Below are positions 1 to 8,193 of a stretch of DNA of 64,000 bases, one piece after another (position 1 is the first letter of the stretch; every line of letters begins with the position of its first letter). The stretch covers positions 1-64,000 of the forward strand of contig CANMNB010000012.1 of assembly GCA_947499145.1 (NCBI GenBank), given 5' to 3'. The DNA comes from an uncultured Arachnia sp. GTDB taxonomy: Bacteria; Actinomycetota; Actinomycetes; Propionibacteriales; Propionibacteriaceae. The notes below the pieces were generated by a model that saw only the letters and a program-made list of their open reading frames with translations, was not told the DNA's origin and did no database searches. The position numbers were made by a program, and so were the translations under genes.

Positions 1-73
1 CCGTCTTCTCCTGCGCAGTCCAACGCCCCATCATCGCCTCCCCAGTGACTCACACTCAGGATGACAACTACGG

Positions 74-87
74 ACTGATCGATTTTC
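74..87. repeat. Short motif shared with the 26.4 kb intergenic region
   Basis: The 14 bases ACTGATCGATTTTC here are the exact reverse complement of positions 26381-26394, where the motif is part of a cluster of three related half-sites. It lies in non-coding DNA upstream of the SDR gene. Two exact copies in 64 kb of GC-rich DNA suggest a dispersed short repeat or a regulator site; its role is unknown. Confidence 0.3.
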
Positions 88-115
88 GGGAGGGCGGCCG
101 GTGGCCACAGAGATC

Positions 116-131
116 GGAAAGCGCTTGCCAA
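116..131. promoter_or_regulatory. LacI-family-type operator upstream of the SDR gene
   Basis: GGAAAGCGCTTGCCAA is a near-palindrome around a central CG step and resembles the classic LacI/GalR-family operator (TGGAAAGCGCTTTCCA-like). It lies about 20-30 bases before the SDR start. This suggests that the SDR/flavoprotein pair is controlled by a sugar-responsive repressor, whose gene is not in this window. Confidence 0.55.
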
Positions 132-151
132 ATCGCCGGGCGGCATGAAGA

Positions 152-922
152 ATGGCGGGCATGAATCGTGTCGCCGTCGTCACGGGTGGCAGTCGGGGTA
201 TTGGCCTCGGCGTCTCCCAGTCCCTCATCGCCCAGGGCTTCCGGGTCGCCGTCGTGGCCACCCGACCCGAACCCGAGGGCCTGGTAGAGAGCCTCGGCGG
301 GCCTGAGACGGCCTCCTACTTCCAGGGGCGGGTGGACGACGTCGACTCGCACGCCGGACTCGTGGCCGACATCGTGGACCAGCACGGACGCATCGACGTG
401 CTGGTCAACAACGCGGGAGTCGCACCCGAGGAGCGCCGCGACCTGCTGGAGGCCACACCGGAGAGCTACGACCGGGTGATGGGCATCAACCTGCGCGGCC
501 CGTACTTCCTCACCCAGGCCGTCGCGCGGCAGATGCTGGAGCAGGACGCCGGGGACCTGCCGGTCCGCGGCACGATCGTCAACGTCTCCTCCATCTCCGC
601 GACGACGGTGTCCATCAACCGCGGCGAGTACTGCCTCTCCAAGGCCGGAGTCTCGATGGCCACCCGGCTGTGGGCCGCCAGGCTCGCTCCCGAGGGCATC
701 CTCGTCTACGAGGTCCGTCCCGGCGTCATCGCCACCGACATGACCGCCGGCGTCCAGGAGCGCTACGACGCCCTCTTCGCGCAAGGGCTGGCGCCGATGC
801 CCCGCTGGGGGCAGCCGGCCGACGTCGGCGGCGCCGTCGCCGGCCTCGCCACAGGCCAGATGCCCTACTCCACCGGCGACGTGATCCACGTCGACGGCGG
901 CATGCACCTCCCCCGACTCTGA
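152..922 (+). CDS. SDR-family NAD(P)-dependent oxidoreductase
   Basis: Classical short-chain dehydrogenase/reductase of 256 residues, annotated by homology as 3-ketoacyl-ACP reductase-like. The Rossmann motif TGGSRGIG is at residues 11-18, NNAG at 86-89, and the catalytic Ser147, Tyr160 and Lys164 are all present. The inner ATG at 161 gives a product that begins closer to the first beta strand and is an equally good start. It is followed after 9 bases by a large flavoprotein gene, so the two probably form an operon. With the LacI-type operator upstream, a role in oxidising or reducing a sugar-derived alcohol/ketone is more likely than fatty-acid synthesis, but the substrate cannot be read from the sequence. 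Confidence 0.88.
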   Translation: MAGMNRVAVVTGGSRGIGLGVSQSLIAQGFRVAVVATRPEPEGLVESLGGPETASYFQGRVDDVDSHAGLVADIVDQHGRIDVLVNNAGVAPEERRDLLEATPESYDRVMGINLRGPYFLTQAVARQMLEQDAGDLPVRGTIVNVSSISATTVSINRGEYCLSKAGVSMATRLWAARLAPEGILVYEVRPGVIATDMTAGVQERYDALFAQGLAPMPRWGQPADVGGAVAGLATGQMPYSTGDVIHVDGGMHLPRL

Positions 923-931
923 GGACCCGAC

Positions 932-3058
932 ATGGCTGAGCCCACCCTCGACCACCTGACCATCGGCGACGAGCGCGTGCCCGTCGTCAGCACCACCAGC
1001 CTGGTCATCGGCACCGGCTCCGCCGGGTACTGCGCGGCGGAGCGGCTCGCCGGCTTCGGCGCCGGCGACGTCGTCATGGTGGCGGACAAGATCCGGGCCG
1101 GCGCGTCCCGCAACGCCGGTTCCGACAAGCAGACCTACTACAAGCTGACCCTCTCCGGCAGCGAGCCGGACTCGGTGCGCTCCATGGCCGAGACGCTGTT
1201 CAGCGGCGGGTCGATGGATGGCGACAACGCCCTGGCCGAGGCGGCGCTGAGTGCCCGCTGCTTCTACCACCTCATCGAGGCGGGCGTCCCGTTCCCCGCC
1301 AACCACTCCGGGGAGTTCGTGGGCTACAAGACCGACCACGACCCGCGCCAGCGCGCGACCTCCGTCGGCCCGTTCACCAGCAAATCCATGGTGGAGTCCC
1401 TGGAGTCGCGGGTACGCGGACAAGACATTCCGGTCATCGGCAACTGCCGCTTGGTCGACCTGCTCATCGACGACGGGGAGATCCGTGGCGCCCTCTTCCT
1501 GCGCACCGACGTGGGCGGGGCCAGGAACGCCCCGCAGGAGGAGGACCCGGTCGAGACGAACGTCGGCGAGGCCCCTGCACCCGAACCACAGGGGACACTC
1601 GTCGAGCGGCTGGCTCAGGAGACCTCGCGGTTCCTCCTCGTGCACGCCCGTAACGTCGTCCAGGCCACCGGCGGGCCGGCCGGCATGTACGCCGACTCCG
1701 TGTTCCCCCACGGCCAGTGGGGCGGAGCCGGGGCGGCACTGCGCAACGGCGCCCGTGGCCACAACCTGACGGAGTGGCAGTTCGGCATGGCGTCGATCAA
1801 GCCCCGCTGGAACGTGTCGGGCACCTACATGCAGGTGGTGCCGCGGTTCGTGTCCACCAACGTCGACGGCGGCGACGAGCGGGAGTTCCTCGCCGACGTC
1901 ATCTCCGACCCCAACCAACTGGCCAGCCTGGTGTTCCTCAAGGGCTACCAGTGGCCCTTCGACATCCGCAAGGCGCGGGACGGCTCCAGCCTCGTCGACC
2001 TGCTCGTCTACCGCGAGACGGTGATGCGCGGCCGCCGCGTCTTCCTCGACTTCCGCAGCAACCCCGTCGGGGACCTCGACGCCTCCAGCATCGACGAGCA
2101 GGCCAGGAACTACTTGGAGCGGGCAGGTGTCGCCGATCTCGCCGGGACGACGCCCATCCAGCGGCTGCGGCACATGAACGAGCCCTCCTACCAGTTCTAC
2201 CTGGGCCGCAATCCGGGCGTCGACCTGGAGCGCGACATGCTCGAGATCGCGGTCTGCGCCCAGCACAACAACGGCGGTATCGCCGTCGACGACTGGTGGC
2301 ACTCGGCCGTCGTGGAGGGGCTGTTCCCCGTCGGAGAGGCAGCGGGCGCCCACGGGGTCTACCGACCCGGAGGCGCCGCCCTCAACTCGGGACAGGTGGG
2401 AGCGACACGGGCAGCGCAGTACATCGCCGCCCACCGGAATGACTCCCCGATGGCGGAGGGTTTCGACGCGGTGGCGGGCCCTCGGGTACGAAGCGCGCTG
2501 GCACTCCTCGACGCGGCCGTGGCCCGGTTCCGCTCGGGCGCCGAGGACAACACGGGGTCGCTCATCACCGAGGTCACCAAGCTGATGAGCCGCAACGCCG
2601 GCCTGGTCAGGTCCCGGCAGTCCGTGATCGAGGCGCTGGAGCAGGTGACGCGGTGGCTCGCGGACTACGACGAGATGATCGTCGTCGACGACTCGTCACG
2701 TCGCAGCGTGAACCGGCTCTTCCTCGTCCACGACATCCTCACCAGCCAGTTCGTCTACCTGCACGCGATGAAGGACTACCTCGATCGGGGCGGCAACTCC
2801 CGCGGCTCGGTCCTCTACACCGACCCGTCGGGCGACCTGCCGTGGCCTGAGCAGGACCTTGGCCTGACCGAGGAATTCCGCTTCGTGCTCGACAGTGGCG
2901 CCCTCGACGGTGTGACCCAGGAGGTGGACTGGGACGGCACCGGCGAGCCGCAGTTCTCGTGGCGCGACGTGCGCCCGATTCCCAGCGACGACGACTTCTT
3001 CGAGAACGTCTGGCGCACCTTCCGTTCCGACCGCGGGGTGCCGGCCCGACGCTCCTGA
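932..3058 (+). CDS. FAD-binding oxidoreductase, succinate dehydrogenase/fumarate reductase flavoprotein-like
   Basis: A 708-residue flavoprotein. The dinucleotide-binding motif GTGSAG lies at about residues 27-32, and a C-terminal FAD-binding motif (GEAAGAHGVYRPGG) at about 468-481, as in the FRD/SDH/aspartate-oxidase superfamily. An acidic, proline-containing insertion at about residues 200-225 is unusual. There is no signal peptide, haem motif or Fe-S cysteine cluster, and no SdhB or SdhC partner, so this is not a respiratory succinate dehydrogenase subunit. GAGGAC precedes the ATG. Pairing with an SDR suggests a two-enzyme oxidation of a carbohydrate or related metabolite; the substrate is unknown. 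Confidence 0.8.
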   Translation: MAEPTLDHLTIGDERVPVVSTTSLVIGTGSAGYCAAERLAGFGAGDVVMVADKIRAGASRNAGSDKQTYYKLTLSGSEPDSVRSMAETLFSGGSMDGDNALAEAALSARCFYHLIEAGVPFPANHSGEFVGYKTDHDPRQRATSVGPFTSKSMVESLESRVRGQDIPVIGNCRLVDLLIDDGEIRGALFLRTDVGGARNAPQEEDPVETNVGEAPAPEPQGTLVERLAQETSRFLLVHARNVVQATGGPAGMYADSVFPHGQWGGAGAALRNGARGHNLTEWQFGMASIKPRWNVSGTYMQVVPRFVSTNVDGGDEREFLADVISDPNQLASLVFLKGYQWPFDIRKARDGSSLVDLLVYRETVMRGRRVFLDFRSNPVGDLDASSIDEQARNYLERAGVADLAGTTPIQRLRHMNEPSYQFYLGRNPGVDLERDMLEIAVCAQHNNGGIAVDDWWHSAVVEGLFPVGEAAGAHGVYRPGGAALNSGQVGATRAAQYIAAHRNDSPMAEGFDAVAGPRVRSALALLDAAVARFRSGAEDNTGSLITEVTKLMSRNAGLVRSRQSVIEALEQVTRWLADYDEMIVVDDSSRRSVNRLFLVHDILTSQFVYLHAMKDYLDRGGNSRGSVLYTDPSGDLPWPEQDLGLTEEFRFVLDSGALDGVTQEVDWDGTGEPQFSWRDVRPIPSDDDFFENVWRTFRSDRGVPARRS

Positions 3059-3198
3059 CCGGTGCGCTCCGGGAACTCCGAGTGCTGGCACCCTGCGGGG
3101 TTAGCATCGCGTGGTCCGGGCTCTCCTCGCTTCCGCGTGCCGGGCGAGGACGCCACCATGGCCGTCCGGTTGGGGCGGCCGGAAGGAGGTTCGGGGTG

Positions 3199-3621
3199 AT
3201 GAGCGGCAGCGGAAAAGACAGGCCCAGGTTGCTCTCCGGGGGCAACCCCCAGATCCCGAAGGGCGAGGGCAACGGCCCCGTCCAGCGCTACATCCAGGCC
3301 ATGCCGGGCTGGAAGCGGGAGGTGGGTCGCCAACTCGACGAGTTGGTCGTCCGGACCGTCCCGGAGGTCCACAAGGCCGTCAAGTGGAACCAACCTTTCT
3401 ACGGTCGAGTCCCCGGGAGCTGGTTCCTCTCCTTCAGGTGCTACACGCACTACGTTCAGGTTCAGTTCTTCCGTGGAACGTCCCTGTCCCCCATGCCCCC
3501 GAAGAAGTCGAAGCACGAGCACGTGCGGTACCTCGACATCCATGAGGACGACGGGGTCGACGAAGCGCAGCTGGAATCCTGGATCCGGCAGGCCAGCGAA
3601 CTCCCGGGCGAAGAGATGTAG
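3199..3621 (+). CDS. DUF1801 domain-containing protein
   Basis: A small soluble protein of 140 residues. The ATG at 3199 (or the adjoining GTG at 3196) is chosen because GAAGGAGG lies just upstream at 3182-3189; the frame is open further upstream but overlaps the flavoprotein gene. The sequence contains the VHKAVKWNQPFYG stretch typical of DUF1801/YdhG-like proteins, a small fold related to frataxin-type proteins with no settled function. It is convergent with the aldo-keto reductase gene, 12 bases away. A possible -10 element, TAGCAT, lies at about 3102. Confidence 0.8.
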   Translation: MSGSGKDRPRLLSGGNPQIPKGEGNGPVQRYIQAMPGWKREVGRQLDELVVRTVPEVHKAVKWNQPFYGRVPGSWFLSFRCYTHYVQVQFFRGTSLSPMPPKKSKHEHVRYLDIHEDDGVDEAQLESWIRQASELPGEEM

Positions 3622-3633
3622 GCGGGGGTGGAT

Positions 3634-4479
3634 TCAGCGGATCTGGCTGAACGAGAAGGTCCGCGGGTCCTGCCCGATCCGGTTGCCCGACTCGAGGGCA
3701 TCGAGCCGCGCTCGCTGCTCCGCGTCGAAGCTGATCGCCTCGAGGTCGGAGTTCTCCGCCATCCGCTGGGCCGAGACGGACTTCGGGATGATGATGTTGC
3801 CCCGGTCAAGGTGCCAGCGCAGGACCACCTGGGCGGGCGTGACGCCGAGGTCGGAAGCGATCTCCACCACCGCGTCAGTTCCCAGGTCAGCTCCCTGCCC
3901 CAGCGGCGAGTAGGCCTCGACGTGCACGTCGTTGGCTCGGCACCATTCGACAACCTTCGCCTGTTGGTAGGTCGGGTGGAGCTCAATCTGGTTCGCGTGG
4001 GGCATCAGGCCGCCGCGATCCCGGAGTTCCTCGAGGTGCTCCACGAGGAAGTTCGACACACCGATTGACCGGACCCGCTGGGCCTCGTAGAGGCTCTGGA
4101 GCTGCTCCCAGCTCTCCTGCCAGAGTCCTGCCACCGGGTTCGGCCAGTGGATGAGGTAGAGGTCGAGGAAGTCCAGGCCCAAGCGCTCGCACGACTCCTC
4201 ATAGGCCCGGAGCGCCGATGCCCGCCCTTGGTCACCGTTGCGCAGCTTGGAGGTGACGAACACCTCCTGGCGCGGCAGGCCGGACGCCCGCAGAGCGGCT
4301 CCGACCTCCTTCTCGTTGGCGTAGGCGGCAGCCGTGTCGATGTGCCGATAGCCGAGCTCGAGGGCCTGTTCCACCACGGACTGCGCGGATCCACTGTCGA
4401 CCTGGAAGACGCCCAGGCCGACCTGCGGCACCTGCACGCCATTGGCGAGGGTGATCCTGCGATTCAGGGATGATGTCAC
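3634..4479 (-). CDS. Aldo/keto reductase (2,5-diketo-D-gluconate reductase-like)
   Basis: A 281-residue NADPH-dependent carbonyl reductase of the AKR superfamily. The catalytic tetrad is intact: Asp48, Tyr53, Lys78 and His111 (numbering from the GTG at 4479). The frame is open to 4560, but a strong ribosome site (GGAGGAG, complement of 4486-4492) sits before the GTG at 4479, and that length fits the AKR5 family. It probably reduces small aldehydes and ketones; the physiological substrate cannot be told. It is transcribed alone, divergent from meaB. Confidence 0.88.
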   Translation of the reverse strand: MTSSLNRRITLANGVQVPQVGLGVFQVDSGSAQSVVEQALELGYRHIDTAAAYANEKEVGAALRASGLPRQEVFVTSKLRNGDQGRASALRAYEESCERLGLDFLDLYLIHWPNPVAGLWQESWEQLQSLYEAQRVRSIGVSNFLVEHLEELRDRGGLMPHANQIELHPTYQQAKVVEWCRANDVHVEAYSPLGQGADLGTDAVVEIASDLGVTPAQVVLRWHLDRGNIIIPKSVSAQRMAENSDLEAISFDAEQRARLDALESGNRIGQDPRTFSFSQIR

Positions 4480-4597
4480 GACACGCTCCTCCTCCCCCGG
4501 CGCGGCGCCAGCGGGGCGCACGGCCGGCTCCTTCGATGGCTGCGTCTGGCAAGCTACCACCCGCCTGCACCAGCAGGCTCACCGATAGGGTGGAACC

Positions 4598-5611
4598 GTG
4601 CGAAACCTGAGTGCTGAGCAACTGGCGGAGAAGATCGCCGAGGGATCGCGCGGCCACATCGCCCGCGCGATCACGCTCGTCGAGTCCACCAGACCCTCCC
4701 ACCGGGAGATCGCCCACGAGCTCCTGCGTCGTATCGCCCCATTCACCGGGAAGGCTTTCCGGGTCGGGATCTCCGGTGTCCCCGGGGCGGGCAAGTCGAC
4801 CTTCATCGACGCCATGGGGGTCAAGCTCATCGCGGAGCGTGGGCACAAGGTCGCGGTGCTGGCGGTGGACCCGTCGTCGACCCGTACGGGCGGCTCAATC
4901 CTGGGTGACCGCACGCGCATGGCCGACTTGGCCAACCGTCCGGAGGCCTTCGTGCGGCCGTCCCCGTCGGCCGGTCACCTGGGCGGCGTGGCGCGCGCCA
5001 CGCGAGAATCCATGCTGGTCCTGGAGGCCGCGGGCTACGACGTCGTACTGGTGGAAACCGTCGGCGTGGGACAGTCCGAGGTCGCGGTCGCGGGGATGGT
5101 GGACACCTTCCTCATGCTGCAAGTGGCACGGACCGGCGACATGCTCCAGGGCATCAAGCGCGGCATTCTGGAACTCGCCGACGTGATCGCGATCACGAAG
5201 GCCGACGGCGACAACGAGCAAGCCGCCCGTGTCGCCGCCCGCGAACTCTCCATCGCGATGAAGCTCATCACCTCGGACACCGAGAAGCGGCGGGCCCCGG
5301 TGCTGACCTGCAGTTCGTACACGGGGGCCGGGCTGGACGAGCTCTGGGAAGCGGTCCTGCAGCACCGCGCCGACCTCGAAGCCGACGGCCGCCTCACCGA
5401 CCGACGGCTCTCCCAGCAACGCGACTGGCTGTGGAACATGGTGCGCGAGGAGATCCTCGACTCCCTGCACACGTCGCCTCTCGTGCGCGAGGTGGCGGTC
5501 GACGTCGAGGCACGGGTGGCCGCTGAGGAGATCAGCGCGCTCGAGGGCTCCCACGAGATCCTGAAGGCCTACGCGCGGGCGGTCCCGGGATTCAGCTGGG
5601 CTGCTGGGTAA
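4598..5611 (+). CDS. meaB: Methylmalonyl-CoA mutase-associated GTPase MeaB
   Basis: G3E-type P-loop GTPase of 337 residues, the usual length for MeaB/ArgK. It is known to gate cofactor loading and protect methylmalonyl-CoA mutase, an adenosylcobalamin enzyme central to propionate metabolism. The Walker A motif GVPGAGKST is at residues 60-68; the LAVDPSST and VETVGVGQSE motifs of the family follow. The mutase genes are not in the window. TAGGGT at 4586-4591, six bases before the GTG, without a ribosome site, suggests a leaderless transcript. Confidence 0.93.
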   Translation: MRNLSAEQLAEKIAEGSRGHIARAITLVESTRPSHREIAHELLRRIAPFTGKAFRVGISGVPGAGKSTFIDAMGVKLIAERGHKVAVLAVDPSSTRTGGSILGDRTRMADLANRPEAFVRPSPSAGHLGGVARATRESMLVLEAAGYDVVLVETVGVGQSEVAVAGMVDTFLMLQVARTGDMLQGIKRGILELADVIAITKADGDNEQAARVAARELSIAMKLITSDTEKRRAPVLTCSSYTGAGLDELWEAVLQHRADLEADGRLTDRRLSQQRDWLWNMVREEILDSLHTSPLVREVAVDVEARVAAEEISALEGSHEILKAYARAVPGFSWAAG

Positions 5612-5658
5612 GCTGGGTCGGGACTGTCGACGAGCAAGCTACGAGCGAAGGAGGACGG

Positions 5659-6357
5659 ATGGGGGTGTTCGACCGCGCCGAGAAGCGCATCGGAGCCGCC
5701 GTGGACAAGGTCTTCGCGCGAGCATTCAAGGGCGACGTCCAGCCCGTGGAGATCGCCGCGGGCATCCAGCGCGAACTCGACGCCGAGGCCAAGCTCCTCA
5801 GCCGAGAACGTCGTCTCGTCCCGAACGACTTCACCGTCTACCTGTCGAGCCACGATTACAACCGTCTCTTCCCCTACTCCAAGACCCTCAACGCGGAGAT
5901 CGTCCCGGGCCTGCGGGAGCATGCGGCGGAGCGGGGCTACGTCTTCAACGGTCCCATCTCCATCGCCTATGTCCGCGACGGCTCCCTTCCCACAGGCCAG
6001 TTCAAGGTGGCGAGCGACGCGGTGTCACCGGAAGATCCCGCGCCCCTGTCCCGGAAGAAGCGGGCGCTCGTCCTGGAGGTGGCGGGCATCCGCCACCCGC
6101 TGCGGCCGCCCGGCCTCGTCATCGGGCGGGGCTCGGAGGCCGATCTTCGCATCAACGACCCGAGCATCTCCCGACGCCACGCACTCGTGACCGTCGGTGG
6201 CTCCGAGCGCGAACCCGAGGTCCGCATCGAGGACCTCGGCTCGACGAACGGCATCGTCGTCGACGGATCCAAGGTCCAGGAGGCCCCGCTCAAGGACGGC
6301 TCACGAATCGAGATCGGCAACACGAGGATGTTGGTGCACTCGCCGACGGAGAGCTGA
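5659..6357 (+). CDS. fhaA: FhaA, DUF3662 and FHA domain protein
   Basis: A 232-residue adaptor. Residues 1 to about 115 form the DUF3662 domain and about 135-225 a forkhead-associated domain with the phosphothreonine-binding motifs IGRGSEADLRI, SRRH and GSTNG. In mycobacteria FhaA binds the phosphorylated pseudokinase MviN and controls lipid II supply to the growing wall; that is family knowledge. It has a strong ribosome site (GAAGGAGG) and is first in the six-gene growth operon, coupled to fhaB by ATGA. The linker between the domains is short compared with mycobacterial FhaA. Confidence 0.92.
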   Translation: MGVFDRAEKRIGAAVDKVFARAFKGDVQPVEIAAGIQRELDAEAKLLSRERRLVPNDFTVYLSSHDYNRLFPYSKTLNAEIVPGLREHAAERGYVFNGPISIAYVRDGSLPTGQFKVASDAVSPEDPAPLSRKKRALVLEVAGIRHPLRPPGLVIGRGSEADLRINDPSISRRHALVTVGGSEREPEVRIEDLGSTNGIVVDGSKVQEAPLKDGSRIEIGNTRMLVHSPTES

Positions 6358-6815
6358 TGAGCGACCTGATCGTGGCGGTCATCAAGATCGTCTTCCTCGC
6401 GCTGCTGTGGTTGTTCATCGGATTCGTCGCCAACGTGGTGAAGCAGGACATGTTCGGCCGGCGCGTACCCGCCACCTCCCTGCGAACCCTGCCCGCTGAT
6501 CGCCCCTCCCGGAGACGCCGACGCAACCCCACCCGCTTCGCCGTCACCCAGGGACGGCAACAGGGCCTGTCCGTCCCGTTGGAACCCACTATCAACCTGG
6601 GCCGTGCCGCCGACAGCACCTTCCACCTGGACGATGACTACGCCTCCGCGAGACACGCCCAACTGGTCCAGCGCGACGCCAGCACCTGGGTCCTGCACGA
6701 CCTGGACTCCACGAACGGCACCTACGTCAACGGCCGCCGCGTTGACGAGCCAACCCCCATCACCGTCGGGGACGTCATCAGGATCGGCAAGACGATGATG
6801 CGTCTGGAGGTCTGA
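6357..6815 (+). CDS. fhaB: FhaB, membrane-anchored FHA domain protein
   Basis: A 152-residue protein with one N-terminal membrane segment (about residues 5-25), a basic linker, and a C-terminal FHA domain with LGRAADSTFHL, SARHAQL and DSTNGTYVNG. It is the usual substrate and adaptor of PknB-type kinases. The start overlaps the fhaA stop (ATGA), and pstP follows after 4 bases, so the three are co-translated. Confidence 0.92.
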   Translation: MSDLIVAVIKIVFLALLWLFIGFVANVVKQDMFGRRVPATSLRTLPADRPSRRRRRNPTRFAVTQGRQQGLSVPLEPTINLGRAADSTFHLDDDYASARHAQLVQRDASTWVLHDLDSTNGTYVNGRRVDEPTPITVGDVIRIGKTMMRLEV

Positions 6816-6819
6816 GACG

Positions 6820-8193
6820 ATGACGTTCTCCCTGCACTACGCCGCCCACTCCGAGGTCGGGCGCGTCCGGAAGAACAACCAGGATGCCGCGTATGCCTCG
6901 CCAACGATGCTGTTGGTCGCCGACGGCATGGGGGGAGCAGCTGCTGGGGACTTGGCCTCCGCCGTGGCCGCAACGGAGGCGGCGGCGAGTGACACATCGG
7001 TGCCAGCCGAGCGCATGCTCGACCACATGGCCGGCATCATCGCGCGCGCCAACGCGACGCTCCACGACCTCGTGACCGCCGATCCGCTGCTCGACGGCAT
7101 GGGGACCACGTTCTGCGGGGCGGCGTTCTCCGGCGAGCAGCTTGGGCTGGCACACATCGGCGACTCGCGGTGCTACCGCTGGCGCGCACATACGCTCACC
7201 CAACTCACCCACGACCACTCCTGGGTCCAGGCCCTCATCGACGAGGGCCGACTGACCCCGGAACAAGCGGCTGTCCATCCCCACCGGTCCCTGATCCTCA
7301 AGGTCTTGAACGGCCACTCGACGATGGAAGCGGACTACGAGGTCCTGGACGTCGAGGAGTCGGACCGCTACTTGTTCTGCTCCGACGGTTTGAGCGGGAT
7401 GCTGGACGACAGCGCCATCGCGGCTGCGTTGGCGGTCCCCGACCTCGACGAGGCCGTCGCGCGCTTGGCCAGGGAGGCGAACGACGCCGGCGGACATGAC
7501 AACATCACGCTCGTGTTGGCCGACGTGGTCGCGCAGGACGACGCGTTGGCCCTAGCCACTCCGCTGCTGGTGGGGTCTGCCGTCGAGCGACAGATACCGG
7601 ACGTCGAGGACCTGGCGGCCGAGTACGCAGCCTCCCTCTACCCACCGGTGGAGCCCCCGCAGGACGACCCGCGCGACCACGACGACACGGAGCAGGCACG
7701 GTATGCCCCGCTGGACCACCAGCCGCGACGCTGGCCCGGGGTGCTGGCGGCCGTGCTGGCCGTCGCCCTCCTGCTCGGCGGGGCGGGATGGTCCGTCGTG
7801 TCCTACGCACAGTCCCGCTACTTCATCGCCGAGACCGACGGCACGGTCGGCATCTACAACGGGCTGCCGGGCTCGCTGTTGGGGTGGGAGCTGAGTGAGC
7901 TGGTGGAGCTGACGGCCACACAGGTCGACGACCTCCCCAGCTTCTACCGCCGCGCAGTCACGAACACCATTGGGGTCGACTCGCTCACCGACGCCCACGA
8001 CACTGCGGATCGTCTTGCCAGGCTGGCTGACAACTGCATCCAGCTGCGGGCCGAGCGTGAGAACCGGCCCCCGCCCACCCCTTCGCCCACACCGACCCCG
8101 TCGGGACTCTCGACATCCCAGCCGAACTACCCCACCTATCTGGCACCGGTCACTCCCACCGGCGCCGAGGAAGCCGATCCCGAGGCCTGCTGA
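6820..8193 (+). CDS. pstP: PstP, membrane PP2C-type Ser/Thr protein phosphatase
   Basis: A 457-residue phosphatase that reverses PknB phosphorylation. The metal-binding PP2C motifs are visible: ADGMGGAAAGD near residue 39, GMGTTFCG, HIGDSRCYRW, CSDGLSGM and GGHDNITLVL. A transmembrane helix at about residues 305-325 separates the cytoplasmic catalytic domain from an extracytoplasmic domain ending in a proline/threonine-rich tail. The stop shares one base with the rodA start (TGATG). Confidence 0.94.
   Translation: MTFSLHYAAHSEVGRVRKNNQDAAYASPTMLLVADGMGGAAAGDLASAVAATEAAASDTSVPAERMLDHMAGIIARANATLHDLVTADPLLDGMGTTFCGAAFSGEQLGLAHIGDSRCYRWRAHTLTQLTHDHSWVQALIDEGRLTPEQAAVHPHRSLILKVLNGHSTMEADYEVLDVEESDRYLFCSDGLSGMLDDSAIAAALAVPDLDEAVARLAREANDAGGHDNITLVLADVVAQDDALALATPLLVGSAVERQIPDVEDLAAEYAASLYPPVEPPQDDPRDHDDTEQARYAPLDHQPRRWPGVLAAVLAVALLLGGAGWSVVSYAQSRYFIAETDGTVGIYNGLPGSLLGWELSELVELTATQVDDLPSFYRRAVTNTIGVDSLTDAHDTADRLARLADNCIQLRAERENRPPPTPSPTPTPSGLSTSQPNYPTYLAPVTPTGAEEADPEAC

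Noticed and set aside
68-2434. 788-codon open frame on the minus strand opposite the SDR and flavoprotein genes
   Set aside because: Composition is Val/Gly/Ala/Asp/His-rich antisense shadow of a GC-rich gene; the plus-strand genes have clear family motifs.
932-3058. Calling the flavoprotein the SdhA/FrdA subunit
   Set aside because: No iron-sulphur or membrane subunit genes are adjacent, and the partner is an SDR.
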